Below, one piece after another: positions 1-9,806 of a DNA stretch of 26,108 nucleotides. Within the stretch, counting starts at the first letter, position 1. Every line of letters begins with the position of its first letter. The notes below the pieces were generated by a model that searched no databases, was not told where the DNA came from, and saw only the letters and a program-made list of their open reading frames with translations. A program made the position numbers and the translations under genes. The DNA is from Eimeria necatrix (lineage: Eukaryota > Apicomplexa > Conoidasida > Eucoccidiorida > Eimeriidae), in assembly GCF_000499385.1 (NCBI RefSeq), contig NW_013654395.1, positions 1 to 26,108 of the forward strand. The letters are read 5' to 3'.

Positions 1-246
1 GTAAACCCTAAACCCTAAACCCTAAACCCTAAACCCTAAACCCTAAACCCTAAACCCTAAACCCTAAACCCTGAACCCTAAACCCTAAACCCTAAACCCT
101 AAACCCTAAACGCTAAACCCTGAACCCTAAACCCTAAACCCTAAACGCTAAACCCTACTAGACCCTAAACCCTAAACCCTAAGCCCTAAACCCTAAACGC
201 TAAACCCTACTAGACCCTAAACCCTAAACCCTATACCCTAAACCGT
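1..246. repeat. Telomeric repeat tract, CCCTAAA (TTTAGGG) type
   Basis: About 33 head-to-tail copies of the 7-base unit CCCTAAA fill the left edge, starting after two stray bases. The C-rich strand reads inward from the end, as at the left end of a linear chromosome. Variants are interspersed: CCCTGAA near 69 and 118, CGCTAAA at 111, 146 and 198, CCCTAAG near 178 and CCCTATA near 229. They are absent from the outermost 60 bases and increase inward, as expected where telomerase keeps renewing only the outer part. The array decays into unique DNA around 240-246. Arrays of this unit occur in plants, green algae, apicomplexans, dinoflagellates and oomycetes. Confidence 0.97.
143..232. repeat. 52-bp higher-order repeat inside the degenerate telomere
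   Basis: Bases 143-180 and 195-232 are identical over 38 bases, at a spacing of 52. Each copy has a CGCTAAA unit followed by the irregular CCCTACTAGA, a 10-base unit with a 3-base insertion. Because 52 is not a multiple of 7, the register shift was copied along with the variants. This points to duplication by unequal exchange or break-repair rather than telomerase synthesis. Confidence 0.9.
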
Positions 247-2183
247 ATCTGCTGAATCCGAATCTGTAATTCTTAAACCATAAGACGTCGAAGTTAAAAC
301 ATGAACTGAGAAAAGTTTTCATTGCCGTACGAGTTAAGTGGATATGTTGTTCCTTTGAATAGCTAAAAAAAATATATAAAGGAACGTTACCCGAAAATAT
401 GAAAAAACTGTTGAATATTGTCACTGTACAGCGTGTACAAAAGTGACGTCCGTTTTGATACTAAAGGGCACTTACTCACTGCAGAGATAACAGCGTGAAG
501 ATCCCTGCTCACTGCTTTTGTTCTCACCTGCGGATTACAAATGGGAAATATAAAAGTTCCTTTTAAGTAATAAATTTTGCGCTCCGTCTAGTCCACAACC
601 CCTGAAGTGTGGCCAGCTGAGCTGATCAGATGGCACCTACAAGATAGGGTTCAATCGGCAATCACACCACAGTTTTACAAACTTCGCTTCCAACTGTGTC
701 CTTTTTGACAATCCATAACCGTACCAACTATGGGCAACGCAGCGAAATCTTGGAAGCACGATGAAATGCTCCGTAACAGTCAGCGCACCGGCCTACTGTA
801 CTGTTCTGTGATCGAGCATGGGCTATGCTGCAAGGTGAAGCCATAGGCTGGCGTCACAGGAGCAAGAGAGTCATGCATAAACAAAGCTCTTTGACTCACA
901 GATCACCGCATAGAAAACTAATTTCTCCCTGAGCTCCGCGGTAGCGCCATCAGTAGCAGCGTGCTTCGGTATCTACACAGCTTACTTGGTTGTGGCAGGC
1001 TAATCGCGAGCCTACCCAGTGTAGCAGAATTCATAGTGACGATTAAACCCTCGATTCACCCACGATTCACATCTCTGGCAAAAAGAGAATTTCCAGTTAC
1101 TACCTTGCAGAGGAACACGGCCGACTGATTGGTTTTCGGCGCTACCTAGGCAAGGAACAAACTCACGACGACATGAGGAGAGCTGAAAGTCTCTGCAAGG
1201 GGAGCTGAACGATGTATGAAGAGGAAACGGAAGAAACCGGAAACAACAGAGATTTAGTTGAGAAGGACGACGTTTGCGGAGTGCTGCTCCGAAATAACAA
1301 CAAGGTTAGGAAAATTGAACGACAGCTTGCAAAGGTCAGACGCACGTCCTACAGATCGAAATGCCGCGTGTACTTCGCACACAGAATTAGTTTCTATCGA
1401 CAAAGCTCATATGCGCCTCTTATGCGCCCTCACCAGCAGCAAGGATGCGTCCACTAGTTAGAACGGATGACTGATCATAGTTTGTGTTCTGGCGGACAAA
1501 CATGACGTAAATCTCTAGCGAGTCACATGACCTGCACACTGAAACCCTTAGTAATCGCTCTAAGCATGCCCTTCACTTGCCCAATATTCAGATGCAACAC
1601 AAACATTCGAGCAGTGCAAACTTGACGAAATGATGCCAAAATGAGCTGCAAACAACCCACACAACGAGTTACAACACTTTAAATTGGTTCTACTGTTCTT
1701 GGCGAACACGAGTGAAAATTTGATTAACCATCTAGAAAAGATGTGCACAGCATGAGAATTGTGGCACTCCACTTGCGCTGAACCCCATCTCCTAGTGGTG
1801 CAGGAAGCTTTTACTGAGCTCTCTACTGAGTACGAAGATGACGCTTGATGAACGATTAGATTTGGAAGCGCCACGCTTATACGAAAAATGACCACTTCTT
1901 ACTGAAACGCTTTCAAAGTTCAAAATCAGCTGATACGTCTTTTTCTAAATGCTGAGTTAGTGGCACGACCATCAGTAGGGACAAACAAGTTCATCTCTCC
2001 ACAAACTCAAAAATGTGAAGTGTTCCAAACCAAGACGGAATTCGTTGAGCAACTGTATCGCAGGATGCACTTGCTGAAGAAGATATTCTGTTCCTTTACT
2101 CCACACTGTTGAGACGGCGTTTGCAATCACACTTTTACGTCAAATATCGGAGAAGTAGTAAGTGAAGCTCCTGTGCAAGAGAG
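247..2183. other. Unassigned subtelomeric DNA
   Basis: I see no gene here. The longest open frames are 111 codons (1560-1895, minus) and 81 codons (1212-1457, plus). Neither resembles a known family and neither exceeds what chance gives in a window this size. An A-rich run lies at 363-380. No RNA gene or further telomeric array was seen. Confidence 0.6.
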
Positions 2184-2285
2184 AATCGCCTCTGTTGGAA
2201 AAAGTGCACTGCTTATGGTGCTCACCACATGCGAAATCGCCTCTGTTGGAAAAAGTGCACTTCTTATGGTGCTCACCACATGCGA
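2184..2285. repeat. 51-bp tandem duplication, two copies
   Basis: Bases 2184-2234 are repeated at 2235-2285 with one mismatch (G at 2211, T at 2262). Each unit begins AATCGCCTCTG and ends CACCACATGCG. The near identity makes this a recent event compared with the other, strongly diverged repeats of the window. The unit is a multiple of three, so the plus-strand open frame 2173-2421 passes through both copies, but nothing else suggests that frame is translated. Just downstream the 8-base word GAACTAGT also occurs twice (2284 and 2300). Confidence 0.95.
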
Positions 2286-2414
2286 ACTAGTCATAATCAG
2301 AACTAGTGCCAGTCTCACTAATCATGCGGAATGCCATCTGGAAGCTTCGGCGCCGTTGATTTCAGTAGGGCGTCGGGATCAACGGCAAATATGCTTAGCT
2401 TTTAGCCAAAAAAT

Positions 2415-2990
2415 ATTGTAACCGCCAGGACAACTCGTAACGCAAAGCCTATTATGTAACACTGATGATGGAAAAGCTACACCTTCTTGTAATGCGCCAC
2501 AAATAGGGGACAAAGTTCAGCAGCCCCACAGGGCATGCGAGGAGTTGAGGTCTTCTTAAAACCAGAACGCATAAAAGCGCCACCTGCTTGTCAGAAACCT
2601 GCGCGTTCAAGCTGCAAAAATGATTCGTAACGCATCAAGACTTCATGTGGTTCCCAATCTAATAACCGCACAGACACCACAAGCTTCTATCCATAGCTTT
2701 GCCCGGAATACCGAAAACAGACCTCCATTGGTCAGTGTGTAGAAGCAGCCTTAGAGGCTTGCTAAGGATCTAATGTTTCGAGCTCAACTTTGGTACCTGT
2801 TACGTTTTTTATTAGCAGAGTTCGGTAGAGCGAAACTCCGTAGCCCCCTCACGTCGACCCTCCATCACAAGCAAGCCTGCGTTGGCGTTTTCAATGTACT
2901 TACGAGAAAACGTTTGATTCCTGTTTGACTCTTCCGTTCTTCTCAGGAGGGCGCTCTGGCACGGGAAGAGGGTGTATTCATGCTAGCAAG
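2415..2990 (+). repeat. Dispersed repeat family A, copy 1
   Basis: This block aligns colinearly, as a direct repeat, with 5885-6440. Landmarks keep an almost constant offset: CACAGGG at 2527 and 5991 (3464), GAAAC at 2594 and 6055 (3461), AAGCCTG at 2873 and 6327 (3454), ATTCATG at 2976 and 6427 (3451). Identity is roughly two thirds by eye with small indels, so the copies are old. The similarity is clearest from about 2500 to 2985, and the outer limits are uncertain. No conserved reading frame is evident. The two copies bracket the hAT-like relic at 3500-5800. Confidence 0.75.
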
Positions 2991-3499
2991 CTATGGGTTA
3001 ACATTCTGGTCATGCTCACTTCCTAAACGTGCCCAAACACGCAATCGTGCACGTTACGCAAACTGCAAAGGCAAGAGTGCTGCTGGGACCAAGTGCATGG
3101 GCGTTACGTCTGTTGTGAAGCTAGATACCTTTCCTCGCCTTGTGCTTCTCGTTAAGACGTGCGCTTGTGTTGCTTGAAAGGAGCAGTGGCACAAGTTCGA
3201 ACGCCACGTCTTTGCAAATTATGCTCTGGTAAAGCTTCGCAGCAAAATGGCCTGTTCATCTTATTCTGTGAAACTAGCATCCTAACAAATCGCCGACTAC
3301 CCAGATTTGCAGGCAGCAGGTGACGCTGGCAGTCGCGTTGACGCCATGTGACTAGTGAAGAATGATGCTGCTCCCGAGGTTTCAACAGCTGCCATAGAGG
3401 CAATCAGCTTGACATGCCACATGTCATTCGCCCAGCCATTCAAGCTTGCTATGATCGTATTGGTGCTTTCATGGGGATGACGGCTCGAAGAAGCTAAGA
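2991..3499. other. Unassigned DNA between repeat A and the hAT-like region
   Basis: Only short overlapping open frames occur here (65 codons at 2980-3177 plus, 83 codons at 3152-3403 minus), none recognisable. I see no repeat or RNA gene. Confidence 0.5.
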
Positions 3500-3525
3500 T
3501 CTGGTACTGTTATATCTGGGGGGCT

Positions 3526-3537
3526 GGGCCCGGGCCC
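3526..3537. other. Perfect GC palindrome GGGCCCGGGCCC
   Basis: This 12-base perfect palindrome sits in the most GC-rich patch of the window (3517-3540). It could form a cruciform, or could be what is left of a transposon end. Its position directly before the GCA microsatellite makes this patch compositionally unlike its surroundings. Confidence 0.8.
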
Positions 3538-3544
3538 CGCTGAT

Positions 3545-3571
3545 GCAGCGGCAGCAGCAGCAGCAGCAGCA
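3545..3571. repeat. GCA trinucleotide microsatellite
   Basis: Seven GCA units (3551-3571) follow an imperfect GCAGCG (3545-3550). Such repeats are especially common in coccidian genomes but are not diagnostic. The frame around it contains no convincing coding sequence. Confidence 0.9.
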
Positions 3572-4575
3572 AACTCGGGGCTCTTGCTGTCCCGGAAAAA
3601 ACACATGCTGCCACTCGCCATCCACGAAAATAATCATTTCGAGGTGCTACATTCTCCAAACGACGGTGTGGCCTCTGTTATTGACTACATCTGTATATTA
3701 ATCAGTTCAAACGCGGCAGCCACTCACACAGCATGTAGAAGAGCTAATGAAAAGGTTAATACTAGCAAAAGGCACCAAAATGCTGCTCAAGATCGACTGT
3801 GACACAGCTGTATTCATTTGTCGGTTTCACATTGAGAATTGTGCAAGAGACGCACAGCTAGGGCTGAAGTTGATGAGCATTGTTAACCCTCTTGCCCTCA
3901 AATATTTGTGCACTGAAATCACTTTTCCACACACGACTGTGACAAGTGAAGCATCAACTGTTTGTTGACTAGCTTGAACACATTTGAAGCTGCACGTGTA
4001 CTGCAAAAGCATCAGGCACCAATCGGCTGGGCATTGACGCACTAGAAGGAAATGCGACTCCTGCTCTATTACCCGTAGAATGCCAATAGCACTTACCACA
4101 TGGAGACAGCTGGCGACTTCTCGAAGATGCTAGAAACAGGATTGTAAATCTGTACTTGTGGTCGATCTTTGCAAACTCTTCTAAAGATGACACAGACAGA
4201 TATATCTTTCAGCGAACGGTTTGGTGTCTGGTATGCATGTGTCACTGACAATGTTAAGATATTTGTATAAAGGCAATTAGAGCTGTGTGTCATTAATTAG
4301 CCTATGAATCGATCACATATTCGGAAGAAAACATTTTAGCATTCTCGGTTCAAAGTGTGGACTGCACAACGCACTGGAGTTCAACATTACCAGTGCACCG
4401 GCATGCAAGCCTCTGAATATCAATTTGCCTACAGCATGACACAGAGAATGAATAGTGCATTTACAATCCACTTCCCACGATAGTCTTGTTAGACTGGAAC
4501 CCAGAGCAAATACTATTATTTACTCTAACAAGCTGTCTCAGTGTAAGAGCGTTTACGTCTGACGAATGCTGTGGC

Positions 4576-5740
4576 ACTGTTTCTTCTGCCATCGCATACG
4601 CGGACAATCTGACTGGAGAAGTGATGAGCCAAGTTGGAACGGAAATAACATACATGACAGATACTTACGTAGATATTGCAACGACACAAAAGGTATTCAT
4701 TGTATGCAAGCCACCCAATTCTTACTCAGCCCATTTTGCGGAAAGTTCGGCGTGGATGCATATCACTGACTGGTAGCTGCAAAGACCCATGCAGCCTTGG
4801 TCCTAACAGCATGTCCTGACGCTGTCAAAAGACTCATTTGCTGCCACTCAAAAACCAAGACCACCCATTCGAGCGCTGATGTTTGAACGCGGCAAGGCTA
4901 ATGCTGACATCTGTGGTGCAAGATAAATCAAAATGGCTATGGCTGCTAAAGCAAAAACGACTAGTGACACCACACCATACGAGAACTACACCTACAACAT
5001 ATGCGATGACAATCAGCACTCAAACTCATGGCTCCTGCATATATTACGCTTCTCCACAAGCGTAGACTGCCTATTTTTGTGCATTTTGAAATAGTTCATG
5101 CGCATTGCTTTTCCTGAAGCTCACTACCTTTGTCACCGCATTATATCACACCACACGTGACATGGGACATGCAGAGATTGCACAGTCAAGGCAGTTCAAC
5201 ACTGAACAAGACATAAATTATTCAGGCGCTGTGGCTGAACCAAATTCAAAAAATAGCAACAAAAAACTACAAATGTTTTACGAAACACTGGGCGCTCAAG
5301 GGTCTACATCCAGCACACTACAGCACGTACAAAGCACTATCGTTACTCTTGCAGACTCAACTTCTATTGGAGAGAGCAATCAGACTAATTTTATCACTAA
5401 GGAACAACAATTGTTTCTCTTCGGGAAGCTCGCGCGATTAGCGGACACTACTTTCCATAAATACGAAGCTGATATTATAAATCTCACCAGGATCCAGCAA
5501 GGACTGATTCGCCGAGTGGAAAGCTGCGTTAGTGACGAACAATGAGTATAAAAGCGAGGAAATAAAAGTTGCAGAGCATCAGCAGGATGTGCTAAGCATC
5601 GTGGTAAAGGCTGCTTTCACGTGCACTAACACTGCTGCAAGCGAGCGCACTTTCACTTCATATATGAAAAAGCAAAGGCAGCCAACGCTTAAGAGAGAGA
5701 ACTGGCTTCATTCACCAGGTGAACTACTTCACCGCACATG
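4576..5740 (+). pseudogene. hAT transposase relic (DUF659-like region plus C-terminal dimerisation motif)
   Basis: Broken plus-strand frames carry hAT-like motifs in the family's order. First, frame from 4486: TVSSAI at 4576, then EITYMTDTYVD at 4642-4674, matching the position of the 'vTlxxDGWxD' segment of DUF659-type hAT transposases. It continues with a PPN..S segment and HITDW at 4759-4773, then a stop. Second, after a frameshift, AAKTHAALVL (4776-4805) and ICCHSK (to 4853) fit the 'TDNAAN..AA...P....C.AH' region with near-normal spacing, ending at TGA 4884. Third, in another frame, HTRTTPTTYAM (4976-5008) fits the 'TRW.S.Y.M' motif. A 146-codon frame at 5105-5545 follows but shows no clear motif. 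Last, from 5532, NTAASERTF (5628-5654) and downstream basic residues resemble the C-terminal hAT dimerisation domain. The catalytic tryptophan-rich sites are eroded and several shifts and stops break the frame, so it cannot make transposase. The last segment is the strongest. Confidence 0.5.
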
Positions 5741-5884
5741 CAAAGCGCCTAATAGTAACGGCCGCCAAGCCCTAACCTTCCCGGGAATTCCAATTCCAAT
5801 CCACATACATTAACTGCCAGCGCATGCGCCTCAGCAATGTACTAGCGGATCGCCGATCGACTGAACGGCCTAGATATGACCAGA

Positions 5885-6440
5885 GAATTTTATAGCCAGC
5901 ACACAACAAATGGTATTATCGGATGTGGACGGTGACAATATGGCGCCATGTGTTAACGTGACATGGACAGAGAACAAAAAGTAGCAAGTGCACAGGGTAT
6001 GCCAGCACCTAACACTCACTAAAAGCCAAGTCCAGAGACGTTAGCCCTCTCGGAGAAACTTCTGTGATTGAACTGCGAAAAAGAAAACGATATTGCGTAA
6101 AGCTGCTTGGCGGATGTTAATCTAACGAAACGCACAGATTCCACACTGCTGCTTAGAGTTTCATCGCAGATCCCGATAACAGATCTGAATTGGTGAAGAT
6201 GTAAAAACAGCATAGGGGCTCTCTAATACTCGAATACTTTCAGCAAGACTACTGCGTACTTTTTCATGGGCGAGTTTGGTTTCGCGAAGCCCAACTGCTC
6301 CGTCACGTGGACGCTTTGTTACCACCAAGCCTGTATTTAAGTCTTCAGTGTGCTCGTGGACAACCGACCGACTCCTCTGAGGATGAGTGGTTCTCAGGAA
6401 AATGCTTCAGCAAGGAAAGATGGCGCATTCATGTTCGTAA
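5885..6440 (+). repeat. Dispersed repeat family A, copy 2
   Basis: This is the partner of 2415-2990, in the same orientation and about 3.46 kb away. The match is clearest from about 5965 to 6436. The gradual fall of the offset from 3464 to 3451 shows a few net small deletions in this copy. A 67-codon frame (6307-6510) crosses its end but has no counterpart in copy 1, so coding conservation is not supported. Confidence 0.75.
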
Positions 6441-7254
6441 TTCGACGCAGATGCATCTGCCAACATATGCCTGTGTTGATGACTACAGCATAGGAATGAA
6501 TAAACAATAGATCCGTTTGTGTCAGCCCATCGGTGGGCTGGATGACGCAGCTACACCGGCTGTTGCTAGAGCACCGTGACGAAGTGCTCGAGAACTTTCT
6601 TTGCTGAAACGTACTGCCTGCTTTCGTCCCAGTTACTGAAATACTCCTTATACACTGAATGCAACCAACTTCTGAGATTCAACAGCTCGGGCCTACACTG
6701 TAAAGGCATGGCACGCTTGCGTGTTCTTCGCATCACGGTACCTCGCAGAAGAATAAGAAGGCGGTTTGTCACGTGCTGCGTTATGCCGTGTGCTTGTCCT
6801 TTCTGCTTTGATAAGGCTTTCGAACACAGTAGCAAAAGTTGTATCGTTCGAATATGTCATACTGAGGCAGTGCATGCATTTCCATTGGGAGGTAGATAGC
6901 CAAATGGCGCAAAGAAGATGAAAATACGTGACTTGTACGACGGTAGTCCCACGATAGATCTTAAAACACTTCTGCAGCAGCCAACACCATGTTTCCAAAT
7001 TCCCAGCCCACACCAGACGGATATTTGGTTTTCAGTTCTTAAATGCAACGTGCCGCATAGATCCGCATGTTCTAAGTTACTTCAAAGGGCCTGACCCCAA
7101 CGATATCATGGGCGGCAATTATTGCAAAAGAATTTGGAGATTTTAATAGTTCCGAACTGCTCGCTTTCCCTTTCCGAATCGGCAATAGCCTTTTTCTGAA
7201 AACACGTAGCAAGACCAGCCACGAAGCAAGAATTCCCAACACATTCCAGAGCAG
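6441..7254. other. Unassigned DNA
   Basis: Overlapping frames up to 107 codons (6576-6899 plus, 6693-7013 minus) are present but unrecognised. If the minus-strand hAT relic at 7255-8380 was once complete, its C-terminal half should lie here. I could not find its dimerisation motif, so that part seems deleted or eroded beyond recognition. Confidence 0.45.
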
Positions 7255-8380
7255 TCATCTAGCAGCAACGGTGTCCACATACCTTCTATAGTTGGCGGAG
7301 ACCGCTAGCGTGGCTATAAGCACCATGACAAAAGGCCTCGACGCCCAGTGGCAGTAACGAAACGCTAGAGTTCGATCCGTATGGCTCTGACTGGAAAACG
7401 AAGCATAGTAGCTGCATGATATGGATGCATGCGCGTTCTGGGGTATGCCGAACATGCGGTAATATGCGCGAGACAATTTCCGTAGAAGCAGTCAATTTTA
7501 AAACCAACTACAGGCTAAATCAGGCGGCCAGTTTTCGCTCTCAGCGTTGGCTAAGTGCTAGCACCCAAGGCTTTGTTCTATTTGCCGACAGTTGCCTCTT
7601 CCAAATGTAGCACCAACTTTTAATGAGCCTCACTGAGCTTAATGCGAATTGTAGGGTGCCCTCAAGGACTCAGCCTGATTGTGGATGCACAAAAACATTT
7701 CCTTCAATTTCATTACTGTAGAGAAGGGCTTTTCAGTCTTCTGGTGTGCAACGATAAACTCATAGTGCTCAAGATTCTTCGTTTTCTCTATGTGACAATT
7801 AATGCGATTATAAGCTGTGTTTTTGCTATTGAACATTGTGTCAGGAAGAAGGCTGCGCCGTTCTCCACTAAGTGGAACTCACCACCTAGTCCCCCCAAAA
7901 TACTTACAATCTCTTTTCTTGTTTGCACTAGATTAAGTCAGCTTATAAAGGAGCGAGCTCCAGACGTTCGCTCCGAGGCCCTGAGTCAAAGCTTTGTGTG
8001 ACTTTGTAATACGAAGGCCTCTTGAACGTGCACTTGGCAATTCCATTCCATTGTACGACTCTGGCAAGAGTCTATAGGGAATGCCAATGCGCGAAGGTGT
8101 GTTTCGTAGAGACAAGTGAGTTTTGCTTGGTCGATGGAACGCACAGCCTCATGCAACTCAGGCGCCTGCCGCACACACTCCGCTCCAAACCATCCTTGTT
8201 CACCTTCTTCCTTTCCAGGTTTACTTTTCTTTTATCGTCAAGCAAGCTGACAAGTGCTTGCATGCGTTTGCCATCACATTTCACCGGGGCACTGCATTGC
8301 GTGTACGTGCGAGAACGTGACTCGCTTGCCGCCTCGAGTTGAAACTGCGTGCCCACCCAGCGCATGGAACCTAACAGCAA
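7255..8380 (-). pseudogene. Possible N-terminal half of a second hAT transposase relic
   Basis: Three or four minus-strand fragments lie in the order expected for the N-terminal half of a hAT transposase. Frame 8380-8072 has VCGRRLSC and STKQNSLVSTKH near its end, faintly like a BED zinc finger, but the Cys spacing is not canonical. Frame 7836-7639 contains HYEFIVAHQKTEKPFSTV, ending about 7714, matching the '..A....xPFSxVE' motif that follows the BED finger. Frame 7507-7286 begins with TASTEIVSRILPHV, similar to the 'PSRxTxSRxxLP' segment. Frame 7476-7255 has AFRYCHWASRPF, similar to the 'xxTxHWID' segment. Stops and frame changes separate them, and the gap between the PFSTV and SRILP motifs is about 150 bases longer than usual. 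The PFSTV piece is the most convincing. Others could be chance. Confidence 0.35.
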
Positions 8381-9174
8381 CTAGTAGGTCTTGCAATGAA
8401 TATTGCATCATAGTGGAAGCTTGTTTGGCTTAACTTATGAGCATTTATTTTATTCAGGCTAGACGGGATTGTCTACCCACGTTTTGGCTCAGCTATCGTA
8501 AGACCCACATCCTGCGCATCGCCCCTCTTGGTGAAACTGGCGTATTATTGGGTTAAAACACAAAATTCAACATCAGGAACACAAAGAAGGGGCCTCGCAC
8601 AGTTGTTCGTACTAATTGAGAAATGTGGAGGTATGTTTCTGAAGGTCCTCTGAAGACTACCAAACGTGCAAACGCACGTCCTGCACAACGTGCATTTTCA
8701 TTTGTTGTTGGCTTTGATTAATATCCGAACTGCTCATAACGAGCTCCTCACAACCATGACGGGCTACGATTCAAAAGCAAACGGATCAACACTCCAGGAC
8801 GTCTGGGCAAGAGCTCACGCTTGCCCTACACGCAGCCCGTAGACGACTGCAAGTATGATCGGTCAAGGCTACGAAGCAGAACTCGACTCGAAAACGACGA
8901 ACGCACTCTCGAATCCATACACTAGAGAATCGCTTATCTAAGACAAAAGTGCGCCCGACAGAAGCATACGGTTTCGTGGCATGCTGTAGCCAGCCAATTG
9001 TTCTCTGTCACTTTTGTGTGCGAAATTGCAGATGTGATTTGCAGCCTACGAGCTGATCATTCGTTGTGAAAATCGCGTAGCCTTTAATGCATCACAAACA
9101 TTGCAAACTCTTCCGCATTTAGTGCATTTCAATGAAAGGACAATGTCTCAGATGACGATTCTAGGTGCAAGGTG
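8381..9174. other. Stretch without any open frame of 60 codons
   Basis: No gene, RNA or repeat was recognised here. The complete lack of medium-length frames on either strand supports non-coding DNA. Confidence 0.6.
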
Positions 9175-9806
9175 CTATCCTGACAGAAGCAACATAGCAC
9201 ACGGGAGTTTAGTCCTATTGTTGTCCACGTGAGCAACGAACACTATTCGAACACATTTAATGGGTAGCACTTGAACACTCAGAGTTGTCTCTGATGAGCA
9301 GCAAATATTGTGGAGAAAAAACATTTCAGCGTGGTAGGTTTCACCGCCAGAATGCGCGTGCATGTGGACGGATCGACGCACCACATACAAAGTGAGAAGA
9401 AATGCTCAGCAGAAGTGACTATTGCCTTTGTTTGAAGCATTTAGCTAGCAGGATATATTGAACAACTTGAAAGATAATTTACTGTCGAGTACATAAAATA
9501 CCAACTTTTCTTTTTGTAAACTAGACAAGACACGGGCTGAAACTCATGCTCTAGCCGAAGTGTGTGCACTGCCCTCTGCTCAGCAGCTTCACTGGTGGAG
9601 GCGCATAAAGGCACGAAAAAATCCGGGCAAGTAGCCAATGCCGTGAAACGAATTTTCTCAGTCAAAATTTCAAATCCCAGTTGTACACTAGAAAGAGCTG
9701 CATACACTGTTCTTTTCGTTGATCGCACTCGCTTTTTGTCGCGGCAGTTTGTCATCATATGAACTTCAGGTGTAGAAAAATTCATGCCGAAAACGTGTTC
9801 ACGCAA
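9175..9806 (-). pseudogene. Possible C-terminal half of a third hAT transposase relic
   Basis: Minus frame 9806-9441 (TTG start, 121 codons) contains AALSSVQLGF, then FTALATCPDF (from about 9647) and SEAAEQ. This follows the hAT pattern 'L..S...RF......ALATLLDPRFK....S...AEQ'. About 130 residues further on, within the next minus frame (9390-9175), RIVFVAHVDNNRTKL (from 9249) could be an eroded 'SERVFSxAG....NRTxL' dimerisation motif. The spacing between the two pieces is right for the family. The key DPRFK is not preserved and the SERVFS core is changed. It lies upstream, in minus-strand terms, of the N-terminal fragments at 7255-8380, so it would be a separate copy. The evidence is weak and needs profile comparison. 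Confidence 0.3.

Larger units (their letters stand above)
3500..5800 (+). mobile_element. Candidate decayed hAT-family DNA transposon
   Basis: This interval would be about the size of an autonomous hAT element. It carries hAT-like transposase remains (see 4576-5740) and has a GC-rich patch near each edge: 3517-3540 (GGGCTGGGCCCGGGCCCC) on the left, and 5758-5784 (CGGCCGCCAAGCCC, then CCCGGG) on the right. hAT elements often have GC-rich subterminal sequence next to short terminal inverted repeats, but I could not define matching terminal repeats or an 8-bp target duplication, so the limits are guesses. A plus-strand frame at 3747-3968, with KLMSIVNP around residues 41-48, could be a scrap of the N-terminal region. 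The region is bracketed by the two direct copies of repeat A. Confidence 0.4.

Noticed and set aside
643..660. GGGTTCAATCGG and a similar word near 22592 as tRNA B-boxes.
   Set aside because: No matching A-box or cloverleaf could be placed around either word.
5105..5545. 146-codon plus frame as an independent gene.
   Set aside because: It starts at TTG, has no recognised domain, lies between transposase-like pieces, and its length is near the chance expectation.
6523..6540. Perfect 7-bp hairpin CAGCCCA-TCGG-TGGGCTG.
   Set aside because: One or two such short hairpins are expected by chance in 26 kb, and there is no T-run, gene end or conserved context.
8022..8342. Plus frame with FCLVDGTHSL, suggestive of a MULE-type transposase motif.
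   Set aside because: One short motif without supporting segments up- or downstream, and it overlaps the better minus-strand hAT-like reading.
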